DNA of 38,471 nt from an uncultured Slackia sp. (GTDB lineage Bacteria; Actinomycetota; Coriobacteriia; Coriobacteriales; Eggerthellaceae): NCBI GenBank assembly GCA_900553775.1, contig USEZ01000005.1, positions 1 to 38,471 of the forward strand. Direction: 5' to 3'. The notes under the pieces were generated by a model that saw only the letters and a program-made list of their open reading frames with translations, did not search any database and was not told the origin of the DNA. The position numbers and the translations under genes are program-made. Below are positions 16,182 through 24,218 of this stretch, piece by piece (positions within the stretch are counted from its first letter, which is position 1; every line of letters begins with the position of its first letter).

Positions 16182-17107
16182 GCACGATACGCGACGAGCG
16201 TCATCCGAAGGCGCCTCGTGTGAAGACGTCGACGAAGCGCGCGATCGTTTGCGCGGCGGTTTTCGCGCTTGTCGGCGCGGGTCTGGCTTTTTCTACGGGT
16301 ACGGGTACTCTTTCTGCGATCGGCGTCGGGCAGATTGCGGCGATATGCCCTCTCGGCGCGCTCGAAGCCATGTTCGGCGCCTGGGCTTTTCTGCCCCGCG
16401 CATTGCTGCTTTTCGCGGGCGTCGCCCTTATCGCCGTCGTGTTCGGAAAGGCGTTCTGCAGCTGGGTGTGCCCCGTTCCGCATTTTCAGCGCTTCTTCAG
16501 AACGAAGAAGCGCGCAGCGGTCGAACACGGCGAGCGGGTCCAGGCCGCCAAGCGATCCGTCATCGCATGGCGAAAGGGGGAAGAAAGGGCCGCCAAGCCG
16601 AAGCTCGACTCCCGTCATGCGATCCTGGGCGGCACGCTGCTTTCCGCCGCCGTTTTCGGATTTCCGGTGTTTTGCCTGGTCTGTCCGATCGGGCTCACGT
16701 TCGCCACGTTCATTCTGCTGTGGAGGTTCGTCCAGTTCAACGAGCCTACGATCGGGCTTTTGGCATTCCCCGCGATACTGATCGTCGAATTCGTCGTCTT
16801 GCGGAAGTGGTGCCATAAGATATGTCCCCTCGGTGCCCTTTTGTCTCTTTTCGCCCGTGGCAACAAAACGTTTCGGCCGACGGTCGATCGTTCGCTGTGC
16901 CTGCGGTGCGACGGGGTGGCGTGCGAAACATGCGCATCGGCGTGCCCCGAGCGCATCGACCCTTATGCCGATTCGGGCGAACGCTCCATGGTCGAATGCA
17001 CGAAATGCAAAAGCTGCGCGCAGGCATGCCCGACGTCGGCAATCCGATTCCCTTTGCGCTCGCGTCCTCCGCGCGAAGCTTCGGTCGAACGCCGCGACGA
17101 AGGCTGA
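16178..17107 (+). CDS. NapH-like membrane ferredoxin
   Basis: 309 residues with a GTG start inside the NapG stop region. About four to five membrane segments carry the CxxxCP motifs typical of NapH/CcoG-type proteins: CPLGALEAMFG, CSWVCPVPHFQRFF, CLVCPIG and CHKICPLGALLSLF. The C-terminal cytoplasmic-type ferredoxin domain has CLRCDGVACETCASACPE and CTKCKSCAQACP. NapGH pairs oxidise menaquinol. It is last of the structural genes; a weak hairpin follows at 17143. Confidence 0.88.
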   Translation: MSTIRDERHPKAPRVKTSTKRAIVCAAVFALVGAGLAFSTGTGTLSAIGVGQIAAICPLGALEAMFGAWAFLPRALLLFAGVALIAVVFGKAFCSWVCPVPHFQRFFRTKKRAAVEHGERVQAAKRSVIAWRKGEERAAKPKLDSRHAILGGTLLSAAVFGFPVFCLVCPIGLTFATFILLWRFVQFNEPTIGLLAFPAILIVEFVVLRKWCHKICPLGALLSLFARGNKTFRPTVDRSLCLRCDGVACETCASACPERIDPYADSGERSMVECTKCKSCAQACPTSAIRFPLRSRPPREASVERRDEG

Positions 17108-17142
17108 ACGCCGAGCGTTTTCCTGCAGATACCCTCCTTCCG

Positions 17143-17173
17143 GCCCCCTTGCGCCTTCTTGCTGCGAGGGGGC
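17143..17173 (+). terminator. Weak hairpin after the NapH-like gene
   Basis: GCCCCCT (17143-17149) pairs with AGGGGGC (17167-17173) around a 17-base loop, 36 bases past the stop. There is no T-run, so transcription may partly read on into the LuxR gene. Confidence 0.35.
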
Positions 17174-17224
17174 TGCCATCCCGAATGCGGGCTTTCGTGT
17201 TCGCCAGGATGGCCCGTCTGCGTC

Positions 17225-17254
17225 TTGACCTTTATTTATCGCAAGCGATATGTT
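17225..17254 (+). promoter_or_regulatory. Promoter with a perfect dyad between -35 and -10, upstream of the LuxR gene
   Basis: TTGACC (17225-17230) and TATGTT (17249-17254) are 18 bases apart. The spacer contains the perfect inverted repeat TATCGC-AA-GCGATA (17237-17250), which overlaps the first bases of the -10 box. The promoter ends 32 bases before the LuxR start. A dyad in this place is expected for a dimeric regulator, possibly the LuxR protein itself. Confidence 0.6.
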
Positions 17255-17286
17255 GTGAAGGCGCTTGCGTCTCGAGGGAGGGGTAT

Positions 17287-18819
17287 ATGATTCGAGATTC
17301 CCGCATCGCGAACGATTTGACGGCCGCATGGCCTTCGCTGCCCTATATCGGCCTCGGCGTTTGGCTGGCATGGGCTTATCTCGCCTATAGCGGGTCGATG
17401 TGGCTTTCGGACGTCGAAACGAACGGCGAGAACCTTGCGGGTTTCTACATCGTCTCGACGGTATCCTTCGCGCTCGTCATGCTCGTCGCTCCCTTGAAGG
17501 AAGCCGTTGTCGAACGGATGCTCGGCAGCGATGCGTGCATGTTGGGAGCAGGCGTCGCCGCCTCTCTCGGCTGCATCATGGTCGTTCTTGCCGGTCCTTA
17601 TTATCTTGCCGCTTCGGCGCTGTTCTATCCCGGCGTCTGCCTGACGGGCGCATCCACGGCGCTGGTCGGGCTGCAGTGCGCCCGTCTGTATGCGGGGCTT
17701 GCACCGAGGAAAGCCATTCTCTACACGGCGTTTTCCCATATCGTGCTCGCGTGCCTGTACTTCATCGCCACGGGTTCTCCCCAGTGGCAGCCGATCGAGG
17801 GCGGCCCGTCTCTTGTGGGCATCATCGCATTGGCCGGCTTGCCCGTGGCGGCGTCGGCGCTCGTTTGCCTTCCTGCACGCTCCGATGCCCGCACGGCGCG
17901 GGCGACGGCCTGTAAAAAGGCGGTTCCGCCGGTGTTTTGGAAGATGGTTCTGGCCGTTTTCGTCTTCGCTTTGGTCGAAAACTCGGTCAGGGCGAATGTC
18001 GTCTACGAAATGTCGCTCGATGTCACCCAGGACAGCAACTCGGTCATCATGCTCGTTCGCATTGCGATGGCCGCGGCTTTCGCTTTTCTTGCCACGGTCG
18101 ATCGAAATATCGATTTCGGGCGCATCTATTCGTTCGTCATGGTCGCCGCAGTGGCCTTCGTTGCCTTCGTTCCCGTTTTCGGCCCGCTCAATGTCGGCTG
18201 GAGCATGTCCGTCACGGCGGTTTCCGTTGTTTTCGAATTCGTCATCTGGTGCATTCTCGCGTTCGTGGCATTTCAGAAGCGGGTTTCTTTCGTCTTGGTG
18301 TTCGGTTTCGGATACGGCAGCTTCATGCTCGGCAGCGCGCTCGGGTGGTTGGAGAGCATCTACGTGATTCCTTTGATCGCGAATCCGTCTTGGCAGCTCG
18401 CCATCTATCTCGTTCTTGCCCTGACGGTGCTGGCGTGCGTTTTCGTCCTTTTCTCCGAACGCGATTTCGACAAGCTTTTCATGCCCGAAAGCGACGAAGA
18501 GAGCCTCAGCAGCCTTTTCGGCATCAATCCGTTCCATGCAGCCGACGCGAAGAAGGGGTCGTTCGGCGCGACCGTCGACCTCGCATGCGAGCAATTCGGC
18601 CTTTCGCCGCGCGAAAGGGACGTTTTACGGTACCTTGCCATGGGATATTCGGCAGACGCCGTTGCAGAGCGGCTCGGCGTCTCCTGGAATACGGCGCGCA
18701 CCCATTCCCGCAATATCTACGCGAAAATGGGGGTGCATTCGCGGCAAGAATTGATCGAGGCCATGGACGCCATGAAATGCCAGGCGAACCGCGGCCTTGC
18801 TACTGGAAAAGATCGATGA
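17287..18819 (+). CDS. Membrane-bound LuxR-type transcriptional regulator (downstream of the molybdoenzyme cluster)
   Basis: 510 residues, start after GAGGGAGGGG. Residues about 15-420 form roughly twelve hydrophobic segments resembling a transporter-like membrane sensor. A short cytoplasmic linker leads to a LuxR/GerE helix-turn-helix at about 440-500: LSPRERDVLRYLAMGYSADA, then the recognition part SWNTARTHSRNIYAKMGV and HSRQELIEAM. No receiver domain is present. This architecture is frequent in Eggerthellaceae, where such regulators sit next to the reductase they control. The likely target is the cluster at 9570-17107, its own promoter, or both. The last 20 bases overlap the 3' end of the opposing LuxR gene. 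Confidence 0.9.
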   Translation: MIRDSRIANDLTAAWPSLPYIGLGVWLAWAYLAYSGSMWLSDVETNGENLAGFYIVSTVSFALVMLVAPLKEAVVERMLGSDACMLGAGVAASLGCIMVVLAGPYYLAASALFYPGVCLTGASTALVGLQCARLYAGLAPRKAILYTAFSHIVLACLYFIATGSPQWQPIEGGPSLVGIIALAGLPVAASALVCLPARSDARTARATACKKAVPPVFWKMVLAVFVFALVENSVRANVVYEMSLDVTQDSNSVIMLVRIAMAAAFAFLATVDRNIDFGRIYSFVMVAAVAFVAFVPVFGPLNVGWSMSVTAVSVVFEFVIWCILAFVAFQKRVSFVLVFGFGYGSFMLGSALGWLESIYVIPLIANPSWQLAIYLVLALTVLACVFVLFSERDFDKLFMPESDEESLSSLFGINPFHAADAKKGSFGATVDLACEQFGLSPRERDVLRYLAMGYSADAVAERLGVSWNTARTHSRNIYAKMGVHSRQELIEAMDAMKCQANRGLATGKDR

Positions 18820-20398
18820 GCTCTTGGCGGTCGTGCACGTCGAGCTTCGTGTAGATGTGGCGGATATGGCCGCGCACGGTGGCGGGGGATATGCAGAGGT
18901 CTTCGGCGATGCGGGTGTTCGTGCGTCCGCGCGCCAGATGGCCGAGCACTTCCGCTTCGCGTCCCGTCAGAGCGCATTGCTCGGCAAGCTTTCTGCACGT
19001 CGCATCGAACGGGTCGGGTTCTTCGTCTGCCGCGCTCGCGTCGTTCGCCTTCCGCGGCGATCCGGCTGCGCCGACTTCTTCTTGCGCATTTCCGTCCGTC
19101 GCATCCGCGGCGTCTGCTTCCCGAAACGCCGTATCGTCCGTGTCGTCTCGGCCGTTCGAGGCTTTTGCGCTCGCGTTTGCGTCGCCCTGCTTGCGCGAGC
19201 GCTTTTTCCTGTCGCGCGAAAGCACGATGAGCGCGATGGCCAAAAGATAGATTACGCCGCACGAGAGCACGAGGAAGCGGACCGTGGAAGGAGCCCCTTC
19301 GGTCTCATGCCCGCCGAGCAGCCCTCCTGCAATCAGAGCGATAAGCAGGCATAGCTTCGTGCATCCCGAAAACAGCGCCATGAGCGCATAGCTCGATACG
19401 CCGAACTTGTGCGAGGCGTAGGCCACCTGATAGAGCAGAAGCAGCGCCACGAAATCGTATCCCACGAGCAGCACGGTGCTGAACAGGCGCGAATACCCTT
19501 CGCTTGCGAAGGGGACGAAGGCCACCATGGCGGCGAGGATGGGAAAGGCCATGCGAAACGTCGCGGACGCCGCAGGCAGGCGGCGCATGATGAAGGTCGC
19601 GAAGCAGAACAGCCCGGCCGCGATCGCCATGGCGACGCTCGGCACCGACGCCGCGCCCGCGAACGTCATCGACGCGGCGAGCATGAAGCTGTTGATCAGG
19701 CCGATCGCCGCTTCGAGCACGCAAAGCGCCAAAAGCGCATCGCTTATTTCCGCGAAGGCCCGTCGCCTTGCGTCGCGCGCGCTTCCTTCCTGGAAGCGGG
19801 CGGGGAGGGGCTCGCTTTCGCATGCCGCGCGGGCATCGCGGCGCAAGGCGACCAGCAGCATCGCGCTTGCCGCCAGAAGAACCACGATGAATACGACGGC
19901 GACGGACGCCTCGACGGCCGAAAGCAGGTACTGCAGCCCGGCGCTCGCGATCGAAGCGCAGGCGATCTCTATGATGGCCCGTCGGGGCGTTTCGCACGCG
20001 AACAGTTCGATCCAGGCCATTTTCAGCATGATCGATCCCACGGCGAAGGCCGTGACCGAAAACCCGAGGGCTCCTCCGTCGAAGGGCAGAGCAGCTTCGT
20101 CGGCCGCCGTTGCCGCCATGCCGCAGAGCAGGATCGCCACGGCCGGCAGCACGGGCATCGAAAACCGGCCGAGCAGTCCGCGTGCGCAAAGGCCCATGAC
20201 GAGCGCCGCGCACAGCACCGTCGCCAAGGCCGACATGATGTTGAACGACGGGTCGGTCATGAAAATGAACGATTCGGGCGCTTGGGCGAATCGCGAGAGA
20301 TAGATCGACGAATTCGCCGCCTTGAACGAGGCGTATCCCGCAATGACGGCGAGCGCCGAGGGCCACGAGAAAATCGTATCGCTTGTACGGTATGTCAT
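18800..20398 (-). CDS. Second membrane-bound LuxR-type regulator (divergent from the flavoprotein)
   Basis: 532 residues; the start at 20398 is fixed by GAAGGAGG three bases upstream. The N-terminal 390 residues are again a multi-pass membrane domain of about twelve segments. A long polar linker rich in Asp, Ala, Arg and Glu (about 390-455) precedes the LuxR helix-turn-helix: LTGREAEVLGHLARGRTNTR, then ISPATVRGHIRHIYTKLDV and HDRQELIDLFQ. Apart from the HTH domain it differs clearly from the regulator at 17287. It is divergent from the flavoprotein reductase at 20583 with 184 bases between, the usual regulator-target arrangement. A TACAAT on the minus strand at 20428-20423 is a candidate -10. 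Confidence 0.9.
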   Translation of the reverse strand: MTYRTSDTIFSWPSALAVIAGYASFKAANSSIYLSRFAQAPESFIFMTDPSFNIMSALATVLCAALVMGLCARGLLGRFSMPVLPAVAILLCGMAATAADEAALPFDGGALGFSVTAFAVGSIMLKMAWIELFACETPRRAIIEIACASIASAGLQYLLSAVEASVAVVFIVVLLAASAMLLVALRRDARAACESEPLPARFQEGSARDARRRAFAEISDALLALCVLEAAIGLINSFMLAASMTFAGAASVPSVAMAIAAGLFCFATFIMRRLPAASATFRMAFPILAAMVAFVPFASEGYSRLFSTVLLVGYDFVALLLLYQVAYASHKFGVSSYALMALFSGCTKLCLLIALIAGGLLGGHETEGAPSTVRFLVLSCGVIYLLAIALIVLSRDRKKRSRKQGDANASAKASNGRDDTDDTAFREADAADATDGNAQEEVGAAGSPRKANDASAADEEPDPFDATCRKLAEQCALTGREAEVLGHLARGRTNTRIAEDLCISPATVRGHIRHIYTKLDVHDRQELIDLFQ

Positions 20399-20582
20399 GG
20401 GCCTCCTTCGTCGCATCGCCCCATTGTAGCGAGGCTGCGGCCTGTTCCGCTCAGGGTTTTCGACGGTATGACAAGGAGAAACGAGAAAATAGTCCATTTT
20501 GTACGGTTCGCCGCGCGGCCTGCCGGGGCCATGATGGGCGTGCCGGCAGGGGAGAACGCCGGCATCGATAAGGAGGGAACCT

Positions 20583-22076
20583 ATGCAAACGACACTCGAC
20601 CGCCGTCATTTCCTGAAGGGCGCGATCGCTTCCGGAGCCGTTCTGGTTGCGGGCGGCGCGCTTGCGGGCTGCGCCTCGGGCGAAACGAAAGAAGCCGCGG
20701 GCGAAACCGTCGTCGGCGCGGCCCCGGTGGAATTCGCCGAGGAAACCGACGTGCTGATCATCGGCACCGGCATCGCGGGCCTTTCGGCCGCCATGGATCC
20801 GGTGGAAGCGGGCTACAAGGTCATGCTGGCCGACAAGCGCGACACCTACGGCGGCGAGAGCTTCATGGCGTGCGGCGTCATGAACGTCGCCGGGTCCGAA
20901 GTGCAAAAGCGTGCAGGTATCGAAGGGTCGCCCGAGGAGAAGTGGGAGAAGTACGCGCCCGTTCTCGAGAAAAAGGGCGAGACCGACGATATGGAATACA
21001 AAAAGAACGTGTACCTCTATCAGACCGAGTGGGCCGACCGCGTCGAGGCCGACTACGGCGCTCAGTTCCAGCCGCTCGACGCGTACAAAGACACGGGCGC
21101 ACCCACGTCTATGCTGCTTCCGCTCAACGGCATCGGAGACATGACCTCGGTGCTCACTCCGCTTGTCAACGGCCTTGAGGAGAAAGGCGCGACGATCGAG
21201 CTGAATCGCAAGGCCACGAACTTCATCGTGGATGCGGACGGCACGGTGACGGGCGTTCGTTTCATCGACCCCAAAACCGACAAGATCGTCGACGTGAAGG
21301 CGAAAAAGGTCGTGCTTGCCACGGGCGGCTTTTCCTGCAACCAGGTCATGGTGTCCGAATACATGCCCCAGCAGGCCGAGCTGTGCCCCTTGACGGTGTA
21401 TTCCATGGGCGAAGGCCATGAGCTGGGCCGCTCTATCGGCGGCGTGTATTCCCATATGGACATGGATTCCAACCGTATGAGCGACCTCGCCCAGGTTACG
21501 GTGTGGGGCTATTTCGGCCGCAACGTGCAGGTAAGCCCGATGGGCCGCCGCTTCATCAAGGAAGACCAGTCGCATGACACGCCCGACGCTTGCGCCAAGC
21601 TCGGCCTGGGTTTCTGGTGGACCATTTTCGACCATCAGCTGATCGAGGGCTCGCAGGCCTGGAACGTCGAGATGAACATGAACGCCCACGAAGACCGCCT
21701 GGTCGGCCCGTGCGATACGCTTGACGATTTGGCCGCGGCCATGGACGTTCCCGCCGAAAACCTCAAGGCCACCTTCGCCGAATACGACGGCTACGTGGAT
21801 GCAGGCGAGGACGCGGCATTCGGCAAGAAGCTGTTCCTCGAGAAGCTCGAAGCGCCCTATTACGCGCTGAAGCACTTCCCCTTCCGCTATAAGACCCACG
21901 GCGGCTTGAAAATCGCCACCGACAGCCAGATGGTGGACAACCAGGGCAACCCGATCGCCAACGTGTATTGCTGCGGATCGACCACGCCCGACAGCGGCAG
22001 CGACCTTTCCCCGAACGCAGGCTCCGGCCTGGTGACGGGCAAGGCGATCGTCGCCGCGCTGCAGGCCGAGGCCTAA
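20583..22076 (+). CDS. Tat lipoprotein FAD-dependent reductase (fumarate reductase flavoprotein superfamily)
   Basis: 497 residues, start after AAGGAGGGAACCT. A Tat motif DRRHFLKG is followed by a lipobox LAGC with Cys30, so it is probably exported folded and lipid-anchored. The FAD-binding GTGIAGLSAA motif starts near residue 61; VVLATGGFSCN near residue 243 and the C-terminal GSGLVTGKAI complete the flavoprotein fold. By eye, the fumarate reductase catalytic and substrate-binding residues are replaced: His331 where the catalytic Arg stands after RFxxE, Lys437 before TxGG, Pro477 for the C-terminal Arg. There is no FMN-binding domain and no haem motif. It is likely a reductase for another substrate, possibly controlled by the divergent LuxR gene. 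Confidence 0.85.
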   Translation: MQTTLDRRHFLKGAIASGAVLVAGGALAGCASGETKEAAGETVVGAAPVEFAEETDVLIIGTGIAGLSAAMDPVEAGYKVMLADKRDTYGGESFMACGVMNVAGSEVQKRAGIEGSPEEKWEKYAPVLEKKGETDDMEYKKNVYLYQTEWADRVEADYGAQFQPLDAYKDTGAPTSMLLPLNGIGDMTSVLTPLVNGLEEKGATIELNRKATNFIVDADGTVTGVRFIDPKTDKIVDVKAKKVVLATGGFSCNQVMVSEYMPQQAELCPLTVYSMGEGHELGRSIGGVYSHMDMDSNRMSDLAQVTVWGYFGRNVQVSPMGRRFIKEDQSHDTPDACAKLGLGFWWTIFDHQLIEGSQAWNVEMNMNAHEDRLVGPCDTLDDLAAAMDVPAENLKATFAEYDGYVDAGEDAAFGKKLFLEKLEAPYYALKHFPFRYKTHGGLKIATDSQMVDNQGNPIANVYCCGSTTPDSGSDLSPNAGSGLVTGKAIVAALQAEA

Positions 22077-22112
22077 GGGCTTCCGGTTCGCATACAACGG
22101 CCCTCCCCAAAG

Positions 22113-22147
22113 CGAAAGGCGTCGGAATGTCCGGCGCCTTTCGTTGT
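22113..22147 (+). terminator. Terminator after the flavoprotein gene
   Basis: CGAAAGGCG (22113-22121) pairs with CGCCTTTCG (22135-22143), extended inward by a U-G pair and CGGA/TCCG around ATG, about 36 bases past the stop and followed by TTGTTG. Confidence 0.75.
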
Positions 22148-22225
22148 TGCGTATGGTTTCGGTTTTCGGCGGAAACGTTCGCATGAAGCGGGCTTCTCCG
22201 CGTCATGCACGCATCGCGCGAGCTC

Positions 22226-22735
22226 CTACATGAGGGCGTTTCCTACGAGTGCGCCCAGGATGCCCGCGATGAAGCCCACCGCCGCGGCCACGGCGGCGCT
22301 CGTGATCGCCGTGGTTTTGTCGATGTCGAAGCGGTCGAGCGAGAAAGAGAATCGCGCCCGCGGCGCCTTGGTCTCGGCCTCGTCGTCTTTGTGCAACTCG
22401 TCGTAGGCCGCCGATGCGTCGCGCCCTTCCTGGGTGAGGTTGAAGAAGAGGAAGCCGTTTTCGGTATCGGCGCCTTCGATCATGCCGCGTCGCGCCAAAA
22501 CGCGATATACCGCGCAGGCCTTGTCGTCGAAGGCGAACTCTTCGCCCGTCGGGCACAGGCTGTGAAAGGCCGCATAGGCCACGTCGCCGCCGTCGCGCTC
22601 GACCGAGACGAGCATGCGCAGCTCGGCGGCCTCTTCGCGCGAGATGCCGTGCGTCGGGTCGGGCGTTTCGGCGAATGCGGGCTCCCGGGCGCCGTCTTCG
22701 GCAAGGTTCATGGGGGCGATTTCGGGTTCTGGCAT
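22226..22735 (-). CDS. Small protein with winged-helix-like core and C-terminal membrane segment
   Basis: 169 residues, start after AGGAGGAGCC. The first 35 residues are acidic and Pro-rich. Residues about 40-115 contain a region that may be a winged helix (VYRVLARRGMIEGADTENG, then FLFFNLTQEGRDASAAYDEL). The last 30 residues are one hydrophobic, Gly/Ala-rich segment that reads as a single membrane anchor, close to the C-terminus. I do not recognise the family; a membrane-anchored regulatory or adaptor protein is possible. It stands alone between the flavoprotein terminator and the aldolase gene. Confidence 0.65.
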   Translation of the reverse strand: MPEPEIAPMNLAEDGAREPAFAETPDPTHGISREEAAELRMLVSVERDGGDVAYAAFHSLCPTGEEFAFDDKACAVYRVLARRGMIEGADTENGFLFFNLTQEGRDASAAYDELHKDDEAETKAPRARFSFSLDRFDIDKTTAITSAAVAAAVGFIAGILGALVGNALM

Positions 22736-22941
22736 GGCTCCTCCTCAAGTTCGCCTGCGATTCTAACAGGTTGGAAGGACGGTCGCGTCTCATTGGCGAA
22801 ATTCCGTTGCTTATCCAGGCCGCGCACCCGCCGCCCGCATCCGCCCGCTTACCGTTTCCGTGAACGAGGATAGACCGCGCCTTCTTTTCCTTTACACTGA
22901 ATCTGTCGCATGCCCTTGAGGGGAGCGATGTCATGAACCAA

Positions 22942-22953
22942 CCTATATATAGG
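22942..22953 (+). promoter_or_regulatory. 12-bp perfect palindrome overlapping the aldolase ribosome-binding site
   Basis: CCTATATATAGG at 22942-22953 runs into the Shine-Dalgarno AGGAGG (22951-22956) of the aldolase gene. It could be an operator, or its pairing in the mRNA could partly hide the ribosome site. Confidence 0.35.
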
Positions 22954-22962
22954 AGGAACATC

Positions 22963-23901
22963 ATGCCTAAGATCGATCGCGATCAGGTGAAGGTGCCTGT
23001 CGATGTGCCCCGCGATGCCCGCGAGACCTACATCGACAACTACATGGCCGCAACGCGCGGCACGGGTCGTTTGATGCTGTTCGCATGCGACCAGAAAGTC
23101 GAGCACCTCAACGGCGACTTCTACGGCGAAGGCATCGATCCTGCCGACCTCGACCCCGAGCATCTTTTCAAGATCGGGTCCGAAGGCGTATGCGGCGTGC
23201 TGGCGGGCCAGCGCGGACTGATCGCCCGCTATGCGGCCGACTATCCCGAAATCAACTATCTGGTCAAGATGAATTCCAAGACCAACCTGGTCAAGACCGC
23301 TCAAGACGATCCCTACAGCCCGCAGCTGCATGACCTGCAGGCCGTGCTCGCCATGCGCGAAGAGGGCGTCAACGTGGTGGGTCTGGGCTATACGCTGTAT
23401 CTGGGCAGCGAATACGAGTCCACGATGCTCGCCGAGGCCGGCCAGCTTATCGCCGAGGCCCACGAGGCGGGCCTGATCGTGGTGCTGTGGATCTATCCGC
23501 GCGGCAAGGCCGTCGCCGAAGAGAAGGCGCCGGCTCTGATCGCGGGCGCCGCCGGCGTGGCGCTGTGCCTGGGCGCCGACTTCGTGAAGGTGAACCCGCC
23601 CAAGCCCACCGACGAAGCCACCTCCGCCGAAAGCCTGAAGATCGCCGCCACCGCCGCGGGCCGTACGGGCCTGGTGTGCGCGGGCGGCTCCACGGTCGAT
23701 GCCGAAACCTTCCTCACGCAGCTGCATGACCAGATCCATATCGGCGGCGCGTGCGGCAACGCCACGGGCCGCAACATCCATCAGCGCAGCCTGGACGAGG
23801 CGGTCCGCCTGACCAAGGCGATCAGCGCCATCACGCTGGCCGACTACGATGTCGATCGTGCGCTCAAGGTGTTCAACGGCGAGGAGGATTTCGCTCTGTA
23901 G
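22963..23901 (+). CDS. DhnA/LacD-type class I aldolase family protein (fructose-bisphosphate aldolase-like)
   Basis: 312 residues, start after AGGAGGAACATC. The sequence fits the DeoC/FbaB (DhnA) class I aldolases, TIM-barrel enzymes that use a Schiff-base Lys; the stretch LGADFVKVNPPKPTDE contains the likely catalytic Lys. An early MLFACDQKVEHLNGDFYG stretch and VLWIYPRGKAV are typical of the fructose-bisphosphate aldolase members. Activity on fructose 1,6-bisphosphate is the best guess, giving a glycolytic role together with enolase (33759), but related aldolases act on other phosphorylated sugars. It is a single-gene unit closed by the terminator at 24001. Codon use looks highly biased to C/G-ending codons, as for an abundant protein. 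Confidence 0.85.
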   Translation: MPKIDRDQVKVPVDVPRDARETYIDNYMAATRGTGRLMLFACDQKVEHLNGDFYGEGIDPADLDPEHLFKIGSEGVCGVLAGQRGLIARYAADYPEINYLVKMNSKTNLVKTAQDDPYSPQLHDLQAVLAMREEGVNVVGLGYTLYLGSEYESTMLAEAGQLIAEAHEAGLIVVLWIYPRGKAVAEEKAPALIAGAAGVALCLGADFVKVNPPKPTDEATSAESLKIAATAAGRTGLVCAGGSTVDAETFLTQLHDQIHIGGACGNATGRNIHQRSLDEAVRLTKAISAITLADYDVDRALKVFNGEEDFAL

Positions 23902-24218
23902 CATTCGCGCATTTCGTCTGCACGGAATGTCAAACGTCCCGCGTCGATCGCGGCGCACGGTTCGCCTGCGTTGCATCCGGCCGCATTTTTCAAGGGTTTC
24001 AAGGAGGGCTCGTCGCACGATGCGCGTGCGGGAGCCCTCCTTTTCGTATGGCGGCCCGCCGGGCGCGCATGCTGGCGATGTGGCGAACGCATCGCGCCGG
24101 AGCGATGTGTTTTCCAGCGCGTGAGGGAGAAGCCGGCGCACGTCCGTTTTCCTTGCGCGGCTTTTTGCGGGTATGATGGGGCCAAGCGTTTCATTTTCAA
24201 CGAGATGGAGGGTGCTCT
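23902..24218. other. Intergenic region between aldolase and amidase genes
   Basis: 317 bases with the aldolase terminator (24001-24044) and, near the right end, a TATGAT box at 24172-24177 that is a good -10 candidate for the amidase gene, though no clear -35 lies 16-18 bases upstream. No small coding frame with a ribosome site was seen. Confidence 0.5.
24001..24044 (+). terminator. Terminator after the aldolase gene
   Basis: AAGGAGGGCTC (24001-24011) pairs with GAGCCCTCCTT (24032-24042), followed by TT; the loop holds a second small stem (CGCAC/GTGCG). It lies 100 bases past the aldolase stop. Confidence 0.85.

Noticed and set aside
20383..20507. TTGTACGGT occurring at 20383-20391 and 20499-20507 around the LuxR/flavoprotein promoter
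   Set aside because: One copy lies inside the LuxR coding start and a 9-base match can occur by chance; kept out of the features.
20583..22076. Annotation as fumarate reductase
   Set aside because: The three diagnostic catalytic or binding residues appear replaced, so only the superfamily is claimed.
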